Part shown: one piece after another, positions 1 through 8,911 of the stretch
Layout of the letters: the number at the start of each line of letters is the position of its first letter
Position numbering within the stretch: the stretch's first letter is position 1
Assembly (NCBI GenBank): GCA_963819905.1
Contig: CAWFXP010000010.1
Location: 186,001 to 250,000, forward strand
DNA length: 64,000 bases
Source of the DNA: CAWCQC01 sp963819905
Lineage (GTDB): Bacteria > Actinomycetota > Thermoleophilia > Gaiellales > Gaiellaceae
Reading direction: 5' to 3'
Notes under the pieces: model-generated
Seen by the model: the letters and a program-made list of their open reading frames with translations, nothing else
Told to the model about the DNA's origin: nothing
Database searches by the model: none
Translations under genes and position numbers: made by a program

Positions 1-1091
1 GGGATCTGCGAGAGCCGCTCGCCGCCGCCGGCGCCGACCCGCCACGTGTCCTGCATGTAGAGGCACTCGCGACCGTCCTCCGTGATCGCGTGCGGGTGCA
101 TCGCGACAACCATGTTCTCGCGCAGCACCGTCTCCACCCCCTCGCCGATCTTCGGGTGCTCGATCATGGTCATGCCGATCGAGTGGCCCGTCACGTGTCC
201 CAGCCGGTACCCACGCTCGACGAAGCCCCTCGAGACGGCGCGGTGGAGGTCGTGCGCCGTTGCCCCGTCCTTCATCGTCGCCTCCGCCGCCTCGGCGTAC
301 TCGGTGTAAGCCTCGGCCATCCTCTGCGCGTCGCCGCTGGCCTCGCCGCCGGCGGAGATCGCCCGCGACACCTCGACCCAGTGCCTGCCCGGGCCCGCGA
401 CCTCGAGCGACGGGAGCACCAGGTCGCCCTCCCGGATCCGCCGTGTCGGGCTCGCGATGCGAAACTCCGGCGTCGCGGCTCCGTTCTCGCCGACGAGCAC
501 CATGTCCATGGTGAGGCGCCCGCAGCCCTGCTCGACGAAGTAGCGCTCGCACGGCGCCAGGATCTCGGCCTCGGTGCGCCCCGCCGCGAACGCCTCGAGG
601 AAGAGCCAGAAGCCCTCGGTGTTGATCCGGACGCTGTCGCGCACCGATTCGAGCTCGGCGTCGCTCTTCACGGCCCGCGCGAGGTCGAGCTCCACGTCCC
701 AGGAGACGAGCTCGACGCTCTCCGCGAGAGCTCGGTAGTCGCGCACGGTCATCACGTAGTCGAGCCCGTAGACTCCGACCCGCTTCCAGCCGCGCTCCCG
801 GAGCCGGTCGCGCAGCCAGTCCCCGGGGCGATCGACGAAGACCTGCTCCTCGATCCAGGTCGTGCCGTGCTCCCCGACGTAGCGCGCCTCGCTCGGGAAG
901 ACGATCGCCGGCTCCCCGTCGACCGGCAGGAGCACGTAGGCGTAGCGGTGGACGATGACGAAACCGGAGAGATACGTCACGACCCCTTCGAAGCCCGTGT
1001 ACTCGTTCCCGGAGACGACGACCGCGTCGAGCCCGTCCCTCGCGGCCGCCTCGCGGATCAGCCCGTAGCGCCTCTGGATCTCAGCCTGCAT
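1..1091 (-). CDS. M24-family (creatinase-like) hydrolase, 3' end beyond window
   Basis: The reading frame opens at the ATG at 1091 and stays open to base 1, giving about 363 residues without the C-terminus. An N-terminal creatinase domain precedes a pita-bread fold. The substrate-binding motif GHSIGM is present. The usual M24 metal ligands look lost: neither Asp of the D-x10-D pair is seen (the stretch reads LPSLEVAGPGRHWVEVSR), the first Glu is replaced in VVAMHPHA, and the last reads MQD instead of ED. Creatinase is a known metal-free M24 enzyme that cleaves a C-N bond, so a C-N hydrolase is a better guess than an aminopeptidase. The start overlaps the preceding dehydrogenase by 11 bases. 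It is the last visible gene of the array that contains the Liv importer. Confidence 0.85.
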   Translation of the reverse strand, partial: MQAEIQRRYGLIREAAARDGLDAVVVSGNEYTGFEGVVTYLSGFVIVHRYAYVLLPVDGEPAIVFPSEARYVGEHGTTWIEEQVFVDRPGDWLRDRLRERGWKRVGVYGLDYVMTVRDYRALAESVELVSWDVELDLARAVKSDAELESVRDSVRINTEGFWLFLEAFAAGRTEAEILAPCERYFVEQGCGRLTMDMVLVGENGAATPEFRIASPTRRIREGDLVLPSLEVAGPGRHWVEVSRAISAGGEASGDAQRMAEAYTEYAEAAEATMKDGATAHDLHRAVSRGFVERGYRLGHVTGHSIGMTMIEHPKIGEGVETVLRENMVVAMHPHAITEDGRECLYMQDTWRVGAGGGERLSQI

Positions 1092-2022
1092 CAGCGTCCT
1101 TTCCCTGGGTGAAGGAGCGCTCGATGCCCTTCACGAGCGCCCAGATTGCCTCGTTCAGCTGCACCGGAACGCCGAGCTCGCGCCCCACGCGGACGATGCC
1201 GCCGTTCAGGTAGTCGATCTCCGTGGGCCGCCGCGCTTCGACGTCCTGGAGCATGCTCGCCTTGTGGTCGTAGGCGACCTCGGGACGGGCGGCGTAGTCG
1301 ATCAGCTCCTCCGGGTCGGAGTCGAGCTCGATGCCCTGGGCGGACGCGACCGCCTTCCCCTCGTCGACGAGCCCGCTGACGAGCCTGCGCAGGGCCTCGG
1401 CTTCGCAGACCCGGCCGTGCGTCAGACCGGTCAGCGCCCCCACCGGGTTGGTCGCGGCGTTGAAGATCACCTTGCGCCACTGGGGGCCGCGCGCGTCGGC
1501 CAGCGCCGTCGTCGGCATGCCGGCCCGCGTGCACGCATTCGCCAGCCGCTCGATCTCCGCGGGCGCCGCGGGGCTCGGCTCGTAGGGGCCGATCGTCGTG
1601 TCGCCCCGCACGTCCCAGCGCACGTGTCCGGGGCCGACGACACTCCCGGCCGGGAACGTCGTCCCGCGAATGACCCGCTCGACGTGGAGCGCGATCGCCT
1701 CCTCGTTCCCGATCCCGTTCTGGACGGAGCAGACCGCGCCGTCCGCGAACGCGTGCGCGGCCGCCCGGGCGGCCGCCTCCGTGTGCATCGCCTTGGTCGC
1801 GACGAGGCCGAAGTCGCAGGGTGGAAGCTCTGCGGCGTCCGCCGTCGCGCGCAGCCGGCCGACCAGGTCGCCGGCGCCGGACAGGCGCAGGCCGTGCTCG
1901 TTGATCGCCTCCACGTGATCTCGCGCGAGGTCGTACGCCCACACCTCGACGTCCTCGAGCTGCGCCAGGTTGGCGGCGAACAACGAGCCGACGGCCCCGC
2001 AACCGACCACGCAGATCCTCAT
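1081..2022 (-). CDS. ketopantoate-reductase-like (ApbA/PanE family) dehydrogenase
   Basis: The 313-residue protein starts with a Rossmann motif (CVVGCGAVGSLFAANL, residues 4-19) for NADPH. A central WRKVIFNAATNP segment holds the family's catalytic lysine, and the C-terminal domain is all-helical. The family reduces 2-oxo acids such as ketopantoate to hydroxy acids. The setting, between livM (4-base ATGA overlap) and an M24 hydrolase (11-base overlap), together with a second copy at 6827, argues for a catabolic oxo-acid or hydroxy-acid step rather than pantothenate synthesis. Family is certain; substrate is unknown. Confidence 0.85.
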   Translation of the reverse strand: MRICVVGCGAVGSLFAANLAQLEDVEVWAYDLARDHVEAINEHGLRLSGAGDLVGRLRATADAAELPPCDFGLVATKAMHTEAAARAAAHAFADGAVCSVQNGIGNEEAIALHVERVIRGTTFPAGSVVGPGHVRWDVRGDTTIGPYEPSPAAPAEIERLANACTRAGMPTTALADARGPQWRKVIFNAATNPVGALTGLTHGRVCEAEALRRLVSGLVDEGKAVASAQGIELDSDPEELIDYAARPEVAYDHKASMLQDVEARRPTEIDYLNGGIVRVGRELGVPVQLNEAIWALVKGIERSFTQGKDADAG

Positions 2023-3068
2023 GCCTCTCCCCCCTTCTCCGCCGGTCTCACCGGCGCCGCCGGCCTGTGCCGGCCCAGCCGGTCGATCGGCAGCGAGAAC
2101 TCCTTCCCGCCGGTGATCCCGCGCGGCCGGAAGAGAAGGATGAGCGCCATCAGCGCGCCGATCGTGACGAGGCGCGTCCCGGTCGGCAGGTCGACGGAGC
2201 CGACACCGTTCTCGAGCTCGTTCAGGAGGGAGTTGAGGCCGCTGATCAGGAGCGCGCCGACCGTCGCGCCCCAGAGGCTGCCGGCGCCGCCGATGATCAG
2301 CATGGCGAGCGTCGTGAACGCGAGGTCGAGGTAGACCTGCTCGGTCGTGATCGAGCCGAGCAGGTGGACGAGCAGCCCCCCGGCGAACCCGGCGAGCGCG
2401 CCCGAGATCGTGAACGCCACGAGCCGCTGGCGGTGGATGTTGATCCCGGAGCCGGTGGCCGCGGCCGGCTCCTCGCGGGAGGCGCGCAGCATGCGCCCGT
2501 AGCGGCTTCGCTGGTACGCGTACGCGATCAGGGCCGCCGCCACCGCGCCGGCGGTCGCCTGCCAGAGCGTGGTCGTCTCGGGAACGAGCGACAGCGTCTT
2601 CGCTCCCGGGCCGATCTTCGGCCAGTTGCGCAGGACGTTGTGCACGATCTCGAGCACCGCGAACGTGGCGATGCCGGCGGCGAGCCCGGAGAGGCGCATG
2701 AGCGGCACGCCGAACAGGAAGGCGAAGACGCCGCCGACCACCGCCGCGATGACGAGCGAGAGCCAGTTGTCGACCTGCGCGTTCGCGATGAACCCGAACA
2801 GCTCCGGGCTGACCGACAGCTTCAGGGCCGCCTGGACGCTGACGAGCCCCGCTGCCATGGCGCCGAGCGCGACGAAGCTCACCTGCCCGAACGAGAGGAC
2901 GCCCGAGTTACCGATGAAGACGTAGAGCGCGATCACGATCACGGTCGTGACGAGCGCCGAGCGGAACTGGAGCGCGATCGCCGCCGACATGAAGCTGCCG
3001 ACCACTGCCACCGCCACGATCAGGAGCACGGGCGCGGACAGCTCGCGGAGGGTGGTCAGCCGGTTCAT
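2019..3068 (-). CDS. livM: branched-chain-amino-acid-type ABC transporter permease LivM
   Basis: A 349-residue polytopic inner-membrane permease of the LivM/BPD_transp_2 family. The first helix follows MNRLTTLRELSAPVLLIVA, and the family loops GNSGVLSFGQVSFVALG and GGAGSLWGATVGALL are present. It pairs with LivH to form the transmembrane channel. The ATG at 3068 is chosen because it overlaps the livH stop in an ATGA junction; the longer frame upstream is only the antisense shadow of livH. The cytosolic tail (KEFSLPIDRLGRHRP) is short. Substrates of this importer class range from amino acids to amides, urea and aromatic acids. Confidence 0.92.
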   Translation of the reverse strand: MNRLTTLRELSAPVLLIVAVAVVGSFMSAAIALQFRSALVTTVIVIALYVFIGNSGVLSFGQVSFVALGAMAAGLVSVQAALKLSVSPELFGFIANAQVDNWLSLVIAAVVGGVFAFLFGVPLMRLSGLAAGIATFAVLEIVHNVLRNWPKIGPGAKTLSLVPETTTLWQATAGAVAAALIAYAYQRSRYGRMLRASREEPAAATGSGINIHRQRLVAFTISGALAGFAGGLLVHLLGSITTEQVYLDLAFTTLAMLIIGGAGSLWGATVGALLISGLNSLLNELENGVGSVDLPTGTRLVTIGALMALILLFRPRGITGGKEFSLPIDRLGRHRPAAPVRPAEKGGEA

Positions 3069-3946
3069 ACGCGCTCCGCCGCGGTCCGCCGGCGGGAGAA
3101 GAGGCCGTTCGGGCGAAGGAGAAGCACGAGGATCACGAGCCCGAACACGACCGAGGTCAGGAAGACGCGCGCGCTTCCGGGGAGCACGTCGGCGAGCACC
3201 GCGGTCGCGAAGCCGAGCGCGAACCCGCCGGCCGTGCCGGTGACGAGCCGGTCGAGGCCACCGACGACGACGCCGACGAGGGCGGGGATCGCGACCTGGA
3301 ATCCGAAGATCGGCGTGACGAGCGGCCGCTGGACGACGAGCAGCACGGTGGCCGCCGCGGCCAGGACCCCGCCGATGACGAACACCAGCGTGATCACCTT
3401 CGCCGCGCGGACGCCGAGGATGCGCGCCGTCCGGAAGTCGTGCGCCGCCGCGCGCATCTGCAGGCCGACGGTCGTCCGGCCGAGGAACAGCACGGTGCCT
3501 GTGAGCAGGATCGCTCCCACGCCGATCGAGGCGAAGGTCACCCAGCGAATCCGCAGGTCGCCGAGCTCGACTGCCTTGTTGAGCTCCGAGAGGAACTTCG
3601 CGTTGTCGCCCTGAGCGCCCCACACCAGCAGGAAGATGCTCTGGAGCAGGAAGCTGAACGCGAACGTCGTCACGAGCAGCGTGGCCGGTGAGGCGTTCCG
3701 CAGCGGGCGCAGGCTGAACTCGGTGGCGAGCGAGAAGAGGATCACGGTCACGAAGAGCACGACGATCCGGACGGCCACAGGCTGGTCGATAGTGACGATG
3801 AGGGAGTACGCGCCGGCGGTGAGGAGCTCGCCCTGCGCGAAGTTGACGAGCCGCATGACGCCGAAGATCAGCCCGATCCCCATGGCGACGAGGGCGTAGA
3901 TCGAACCTAGCGCTACCGCGTCGATGATCGTTTGGAGCGCGCTCAT
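3065..3946 (-). CDS. livH: branched-chain-amino-acid-type ABC transporter permease LivH
   Basis: A 293-residue inner-membrane permease with about eight hydrophobic segments. The N-terminus (DAVALGSIYALVAMGIGLIF) and the motif VMRLVNFAQGELLTAGAY are diagnostic for LivH. It forms the heterodimeric channel with LivM. The gene overlaps livF upstream and livM downstream by four bases each, so the importer genes should be translationally coupled. The C-terminus ends in an Arg-rich cytosolic tail after LLLRPNGLF. Confidence 0.93.
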   Translation of the reverse strand: MSALQTIIDAVALGSIYALVAMGIGLIFGVMRLVNFAQGELLTAGAYSLIVTIDQPVAVRIVVLFVTVILFSLATEFSLRPLRNASPATLLVTTFAFSFLLQSIFLLVWGAQGDNAKFLSELNKAVELGDLRIRWVTFASIGVGAILLTGTVLFLGRTTVGLQMRAAAHDFRTARILGVRAAKVITLVFVIGGVLAAAATVLLVVQRPLVTPIFGFQVAIPALVGVVVGGLDRLVTGTAGGFALGFATAVLADVLPGSARVFLTSVVFGLVILVLLLRPNGLFSRRRTAAERV

Positions 3947-4668
3947 CCGCTGAAGTAGGCGCTCGTCATGAGCTCGGTGTTGCCGGCGTCGGCGGGTGTC
4001 AGGGTGAGCCGCAACTCACCGTTTGCGAGCACGTACGTCCGGTCGGCGAACGCCACGGCCAGCTGGGCGCGCTGCTCGACGACGAGGAGCGTCACGCCGG
4101 CCCGGCGGATCCCGTCCAGGGCGTCGAACACCGAGTCGACGACGGCCGGAGCGAGGCCGAGCGACGGCTCGTCCAGGAGGAGGACGTCAGGTGAGGCGAC
4201 GAGGGCACGCGCGATCGCGAGCTGCTGCTGCTGGCCCCCGGAGAGGACGCCGGCCTGGCGCTTGCGGAACTGCGAGACGACGGGGAACAGCTCGTAGACG
4301 CGCTCGACGTCCTCGGCGAGCCCCGCGCGGGACCGGCGGGCGGTCAGGCCGAGCTTCAGGTTCTCCTCGACGCTGAAGCCGGCGTACACGTGCCGCCCCT
4401 CGGGAACGAGCGCGACTCCGGCGCGGGCGATCCGCTCGGGCGGCCAGCCGACGATCGAGCTGCCTCGGTGGCGGATGTCGCCCGAGGCAGGCGGAACGAC
4501 GCCCATGATGGCATGCAGGGTCGTCGACTTCCCGGCGCCGTTCGGTCCGACAAGGCCGACGCACTCCCCCTCGGCGAGGGCGAACGAGAGGCTCCGGACG
4601 GCGGGCACCCGCCCGTACCTGACCTCGAGGCCGTCGACCTCGAGCACCGGGGGCGGCGCGTCAGGCAT
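3943..4668 (-). CDS. livF: ABC transporter ATP-binding protein LivF
   Basis: A 241-residue cytosolic ATPase. It has Walker A GPNGAGKST (about 41-49), a complete signature LSGGQQQQLAIARAL, Walker B VLLLDEPSLGLAP and a switch His replaced by Gln (VVEQRA), which is usual in LivF. It pairs with LivG to power LivHM. The start overlaps the end of livG by eight bases. Its intact signature contrasts with the degenerate one in LivG of the same operon. Confidence 0.92.
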   Translation of the reverse strand: MPDAPPPVLEVDGLEVRYGRVPAVRSLSFALAEGECVGLVGPNGAGKSTTLHAIMGVVPPASGDIRHRGSSIVGWPPERIARAGVALVPEGRHVYAGFSVEENLKLGLTARRSRAGLAEDVERVYELFPVVSQFRKRQAGVLSGGQQQQLAIARALVASPDVLLLDEPSLGLAPAVVDSVFDALDGIRRAGVTLLVVEQRAQLAVAFADRTYVLANGELRLTLTPADAGNTELMTSAYFSG

Positions 4669-5443
4669 CCGCGCCTCCGGCCGCGTGCCCGCGCCGGCCG
4701 AGGTAGGCGACCGAGACGTCGAGGTTGACGCGGATCTCCGAGGGCGTGCCCGAGGCGAGCGTTCGTCCCTCGTCGAGGACGTGGATCCGGTCGCAGACGT
4801 CGAGGATGAGACCGATGTTGTGGTCGATCAGCAGCACGCCGGCGTTCCGCTCGTCACGGACGCGGTGGACGACGCTCGCGAAGTCCTCGACCTCTCCCTC
4901 GTGGAGCCCGGCGGCCGGCTCGTCGAGGAGGACGAAGCGCGGCTTGGTCGCGAGCGCCCGCGCGACCCCGAGCTTGCGCTCGTCGCCGTGCGGCAGGATC
5001 GCCGCCGCGGCGTCGGCCCGGTCGAAGAGCCCCAGCATCGCGAGCAGCTCGGCGGCGAGGCTCCGGGCCTCGGCAGGGCGCGAGCCGACGCCGAGGGCCG
5101 TCACCTCGACGTTCTCGCGGACGGTCAGGCCGCTGAACAGGTGGCCGTGCTGAAACGTCCGCGCGAGCCCGGTACGGGCCCGCCTGTGCGGCGGCCAGGC
5201 GGTGATGTCCTCTCCGTCGAGCTCGACGGTCCCGGCGTTCGGCCGGTCGAAGCCCGTCAGGATGTTCACGAGGGTCGTCTTGCCGGCGCCGTTCGGCCCG
5301 ATCAGGCCGACGACCTCGTGGCGGTGCAGGTCGAGGCTCACCTCGTCGAGGGCGTGCACGCCCTCGAAGTGGCGCGTCACGGCAGCGGCCCGGAGAAGAC
5401 CTCCGGGCCGCTGCTGAGTCGTGGCCGAATCGACGTCGGTCAT
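4661..5443 (-). CDS. livG: ABC transporter ATP-binding protein LivG
   Basis: A 260-residue ATPase with Walker A GPNGAGKTTLVNILTGF, Walker B FVLLDEPAAGL and the switch region LLIDHNIG. The family's GEGEV element, seen here as LHEGEVEDF, follows Walker B. The signature reads LPHGDERKLGVARAL where LSYGxQR is expected, so the canonical Ser-Gly-Gly is reduced; LivG proteins tolerate variation here. It lies nine bases downstream of livK and overlaps livF by eight bases. It is the second ATPase of the importer. Confidence 0.92.
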   Translation of the reverse strand: MTDVDSATTQQRPGGLLRAAAVTRHFEGVHALDEVSLDLHRHEVVGLIGPNGAGKTTLVNILTGFDRPNAGTVELDGEDITAWPPHRRARTGLARTFQHGHLFSGLTVRENVEVTALGVGSRPAEARSLAAELLAMLGLFDRADAAAAILPHGDERKLGVARALATKPRFVLLDEPAAGLHEGEVEDFASVVHRVRDERNAGVLLIDHNIGLILDVCDRIHVLDEGRTLASGTPSEIRVNLDVSVAYLGRRGHAAGGADA

Positions 5444-5452
5444 CGTCCGTGT

Positions 5453-6730
5453 CTACCCTCCGATGTCCGCCGGTGACGTGGCCGCCCGCGTCTCGACGAG
5501 GCTCAGCTCGCCGTTCTGGATCTGCATCACGCGGTACTCGCGGCCGGTGACGGCGTGGAGCTCGGGCGTGAAGCTCATCGGCCCGAGGATCGTCGGCACG
5601 TCCTGGAAGGCCTCCATCGTGGTCGCCAGCGCGTCGCCCTCCGTGCTGCCCGTCTGCTCGATCGCGGCCTTGAGCGCGTCGATCGTGGCTGCGCCCTGGA
5701 CGAAGCCCCCGGTCGTGATCAGGGCCGGGTCCTGCGCGGACAGCGCGTCCGCCAAGGCCTGAACGTCGGGGTTCGGGTCGTCGCCGGACACCGACGCATA
5801 GGTCACCAGGTAGAAGTTCGACAGCCCCTCCGGGTTCCAGTACGTCCCGTCGCAGGCCCACGAGCAGATGATCGGCGTCTCACTGCCGAGGCTGCGGATT
5901 CCCTCGACGAGGGCCGGTAGGTCGCCGAACGCCGTCGAGGTCGCAATCACGTCGACGTCGGCCTCCGCCAGCGCGCTCGCGACGTTGCCGACCGTCCCGT
6001 CACCGTTCGTCCAGGACTCCTCGACGGTCACCTGGCCGCCGAGCTCCTCGAACCGCGCCTTGAACGCGGCCGTGACGTCCTGGAAGTAGACGATGACGTT
6101 GTCCGTCGCCGTGGCGGCCGTCTGCCAGCCCTGATCCCAGGCGAACTCCGCCATCGCAGCGCCCTCGTCCTGGGCCGCGTTGCCCATCGTGAACGCGAGC
6201 TTGCCCGCCTCGCCGAACCGCTGCGGGCCCATCTGGTCGGTCCCGATGCACATCGAGACCGCGAGCACACCGCGGTTGATCGCCTCCTGGACGGCCGGCG
6301 TCGCGAAGTCGACGTCACAGGTCACGAGCAGGATCTGCGCGCCCTGGTTGTCGATCAGGTCGATCGCGGCCGCCTTCGTCTGCTCGGGGTCGAGCTGCGT
6401 GTCGATGAAGGTCAGCTCGACCGGCTGGCCGTTGATGCCGCCGGCGGCGTTCAGCTGGTCGATCTGGTACTGCGCCGAGGCGAGCGCAGGACCGTCGAAC
6501 GGCGCCATGTTGCCGGTCAGGTCGATGGCGGCGCCGATGACGATCGGCTCGCCGGTCGGCGCCGCGCCGCCGGTGTCCGCAGGCGCCTCGGTCTCGGCCG
6601 GTGCGCTGGTCTCCGGCGGGGGTGCCGCCTCGGTCGTCGCACTCTCGTCGCCGCCGCCGCCACACGCCGCGCCTGCGAGCGCGAGCGCGACGACGACCAG
6701 CGCGAGGATCCAGCGTCGCTTCCGTTCCAT
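5453..6730 (-). CDS. livK: ABC transporter substrate-binding lipoprotein (LivK/peripla_BP_6 type)
   Basis: A 425-residue type I periplasmic-binding protein. A signal peptide ends at a lipobox cysteine (LAGAAC, Cys23), followed by an Ala/Glu/Pro/Thr-rich tether to about residue 60, so it is an extracytoplasmic lipoprotein. Ligand-domain motifs include IGAAIDLTGNMAPFDGP and FIDTQLDPEQTKAAAIDLI. It determines the specificity of the LivHMGF importer. An SD-like GGAGG lies about eight bases before the ATG. It sits directly downstream of a dehydrogenase and an LLM oxidoreductase, so the imported compound is probably the substrate of the surrounding enzymes. The ligand cannot be read from sequence. 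Confidence 0.92.
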   Translation of the reverse strand: MERKRRWILALVVVALALAGAACGGGGDESATTEAAPPPETSAPAETEAPADTGGAAPTGEPIVIGAAIDLTGNMAPFDGPALASAQYQIDQLNAAGGINGQPVELTFIDTQLDPEQTKAAAIDLIDNQGAQILLVTCDVDFATPAVQEAINRGVLAVSMCIGTDQMGPQRFGEAGKLAFTMGNAAQDEGAAMAEFAWDQGWQTAATATDNVIVYFQDVTAAFKARFEELGGQVTVEESWTNGDGTVGNVASALAEADVDVIATSTAFGDLPALVEGIRSLGSETPIICSWACDGTYWNPEGLSNFYLVTYASVSGDDPNPDVQALADALSAQDPALITTGGFVQGAATIDALKAAIEQTGSTEGDALATTMEAFQDVPTILGPMSFTPELHAVTGREYRVMQIQNGELSLVETRAATSPADIGG

Positions 6731-6750
6731 GCACTCAACCTCCTCGACAG

Positions 6751-6775
6751 GGCCCGCTCATCTCCGTTGCGGGCC
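6751..6775 (-). promoter_or_regulatory. inverted repeat in the livK leader
   Basis: GGCCCGC at 6751-6757 is the exact complement of GCGGGCC at 6769-6775, with an 11-base loop. It lies 21-45 bases upstream of the livK start in the 96-base gap after the dehydrogenase gene. It could be an attenuator hairpin, a partial terminator that sets importer levels, or an operator. No U-tract follows. Confidence 0.35.
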
Positions 6776-6826
6776 GATCTGCATGCGTCTGCCTCGCCGT
6801 GTCTCGCCCTCAGCTCGCTCAGGAGC

Positions 6827-7765
6827 TCACCACGACGCCTCCTTCCCCTTGACGAGGCGGTACATCGCGAGATGGAGCGGTACCGCCACCTCCGCTCGCT
6901 CCGCCTCGCGCATCAGCGCCCCGGTGATGTAGTCGACCTCGGTCGGCCGCCTGGCGAGCACGTCCTCGAGCATGGACGGCAGATGGGCGTAGTCGCTCTT
7001 CGCCGTCTCGCCGCGCTCGACCGCGTGGACGTTCATCTCCCAGGGATCCTCGTGCAGCTCCACACCGCGTGCCTCTGCGACCCGCTTTCCCTCCTCGACG
7101 AGGTCGTAGACGAGGTGGCCGAGGTCGGTCGGCCTCTCGCGCGCGGCGAAGAGGGAGACGTGCGGAAGCTCCGTGAGCGCCGCGACCGTGTTCACGGTCG
7201 CGTTGAAGACGAGCTTCGACCACTGCGCCGGCAGCAGGTCGGGGAAGCTCCGGGCGCGCAGGCCGGCCTCGACCAGCAGCGCCTCCACCTCGACCGCCGC
7301 CTCGTAGGGCGTGGCGGTCGGCGCATAGGGGCCGAGCCACGTCTCGGTGTCGAGCTCGTACTCGACGTGGGCGTCGGAGCGCCGGATGCCGCTCATGAAC
7401 GTCACCGCGGAGATGAGCGGCCAGTCCCCGTACCGCGCTACCAGCTCCTCCGCGCCGAGCCCGTTCTGAACGGTCATGACCGTCGCGCCGGGGAAGCGGC
7501 CCGAGAGCACCGCCGCCGCGTCCGCGAGCTGGGTCGCCTTGGTCGCGGCGATGACCAGGTCGCATTCGGGCACCGTCGCCGGATCGGTCGCTGCAAAGAC
7601 GGAGGCCGTGAAGTCCGACTTCCCGCTGATGCGCAGCCCGTCACGGTTGAGGGCCTGCGCCTGCTCCGCCCGGCGGGTCAGCACGCACACCTCGGCGACG
7701 CGGGTGAGGTGAGCCGCGTAGAGGCTGCCGATGGCGCCGGCACCGATCACGAGCACCCGTCGCAC
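6827..7765 (-). CDS. ketopantoate-reductase-like (ApbA/PanE family) dehydrogenase, second copy
   Basis: A 312-residue protein from a GTG start at 7765. It has the Rossmann motif VLVIGAGAIGSLYAAHL at the N-terminus and the catalytic-lysine segment AQWSKLVFNATVNTV. It is clearly divergent from the copy at 1081-2022, so this is not a recent duplication. It begins nine bases after the LLM oxidoreductase gene, which suggests co-translation. The two copies in one array probably act on different intermediates. NADPH-dependent reduction of a 2-oxo acid is the family reaction. Confidence 0.85.
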   Translation of the reverse strand: MRRVLVIGAGAIGSLYAAHLTRVAEVCVLTRRAEQAQALNRDGLRISGKSDFTASVFAATDPATVPECDLVIAATKATQLADAAAVLSGRFPGATVMTVQNGLGAEELVARYGDWPLISAVTFMSGIRRSDAHVEYELDTETWLGPYAPTATPYEAAVEVEALLVEAGLRARSFPDLLPAQWSKLVFNATVNTVAALTELPHVSLFAARERPTDLGHLVYDLVEEGKRVAEARGVELHEDPWEMNVHAVERGETAKSDYAHLPSMLEDVLARRPTEVDYITGALMREAERAEVAVPLHLAMYRLVKGKEASW

Positions 7766-7774
7766 GACCCCGCC

Positions 7775-8857
7775 TCAGGCGAGGGCGGCCTCGGCGACCG
7801 CGGCCGGGCGGAAGTGCGGGATCACGAGGTCGGCGAACAGCTCCTGGGCTTTGATCGCCTGCCAGTGGGCGAAGCCACCTGGGTTGACCGTGATCGAGAC
7901 CTCCGTCAGGCCTTCGCAGACCTCCTTGACCGCCTCGATGCGCTCGATCACGTCCTCAGCGGTGCCGACCCAGACGATGTCGCCTTCGACCATCTGCTGG
8001 TAGGGCGTCTCCGCCAGCTTCTCGAGGATTCCGGCGGCGTAGAATCCGTAGCCGGCCGCGCCCAGCTTGTCGGCGGGCGGCGGAGCGTGCTCGGTGAGCG
8101 GCGACGCGTTCCCGGCGAGGAATTGCCGCATTCCCTGCTCGGCCTCCCGCAGCGCGACCTCTCGGTCCTCGTCGATGTAGCACGCATGGATCCAGACGAT
8201 GTCGGGCTCCGTCCCGTGCTCCGCGCACTTCGCCCGGTAGAGGTCGAGCTGGTCCTTCAGCGCCGCGTAGGGAAGCAGCGGCGGCACCACGACCGCCCAG
8301 CCCTTCTCGGCCGCGAGCTCGTACGTGCGATCGCTGGTCCCGCCGAGGAACACGCGGAACTTGCGGGTCGGCGGCGGGACGACGGCGGTATCCTCGAGGT
8401 GGAAGTACTCGCCCGAGAACGAGAAGCGCTCGTTCTCGAGCGCGGTGATCAGCACCTCGAGCGCCTCCTCGTACCGCGGGCGAGACTCCTCGTCGAGCGG
8501 AACCCCGACCTTGGGTGGAATCCAACCGTGACCGCGGCCCACTCCCCACTCGTAGCGCCCGCCGGTGAGGATGTCGGTCTGGACGATCTGCGCCGCGAGG
8601 ACGAGCGGGTTGTAGTAGGGAAGCGGGTGGAGGAGCGTCCGGAACTTGATCCGGCGCGTCCGCTGCGCCGCGGCGGCGAACAGCGCCTTCGGATCGACCG
8701 AGATCGAGAACTTCGGAAACGCGAAATGCTCGATCACCGCGTACGCGTCGTACCCGAGCCGGTCCGCGTGGACGATCTGCTCGAGCACCTCGGCGAACAT
8801 CCGCTCGGGCGAGCGCCCCGGCCAGTGCTGGATTTCCGAGTAGACCGAGAACTTCAT
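7775..8857 (-). CDS. LLM-class flavin-dependent oxidoreductase (FMN monooxygenase type)
   Basis: A 360-residue bacterial-luciferase-like TIM barrel. Recognisable parts are the N-terminal EIQHWPGRSPERMFAEVLE, the mid-protein YEWGVGRGHGWIP flavin-phosphate region, and VFLGGTSDRTYELAAEKGW. The family inserts oxygen using reduced FMN supplied by a separate reductase, and one is encoded upstream at 10596. It is the first gene after a 116-base gap holding a possible promoter/operator, so it may head a sub-operon with the dehydrogenase and livKGFHM. The substrate is unknown; RutA-type amide or heterocycle oxygenation fits the neighbours but is inference. Confidence 0.88.
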   Translation of the reverse strand: MKFSVYSEIQHWPGRSPERMFAEVLEQIVHADRLGYDAYAVIEHFAFPKFSISVDPKALFAAAAQRTRRIKFRTLLHPLPYYNPLVLAAQIVQTDILTGGRYEWGVGRGHGWIPPKVGVPLDEESRPRYEEALEVLITALENERFSFSGEYFHLEDTAVVPPPTRKFRVFLGGTSDRTYELAAEKGWAVVVPPLLPYAALKDQLDLYRAKCAEHGTEPDIVWIHACYIDEDREVALREAEQGMRQFLAGNASPLTEHAPPPADKLGAAGYGFYAAGILEKLAETPYQQMVEGDIVWVGTAEDVIERIEAVKEVCEGLTEVSITVNPGGFAHWQAIKAQELFADLVIPHFRPAAVAEAALA

Positions 8858-8911
8858 GCGACAACCTCCTCAGCGACGCCTCGCCACGGCTGCTGCCCGG
8901 AGCGGCAGCCC

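Noticed and set aside
1081..2022. Assigning panE and a pantothenate pathway.
   Set aside because: Two divergent copies occur inside a catabolic-transport array with no other pantothenate gene.
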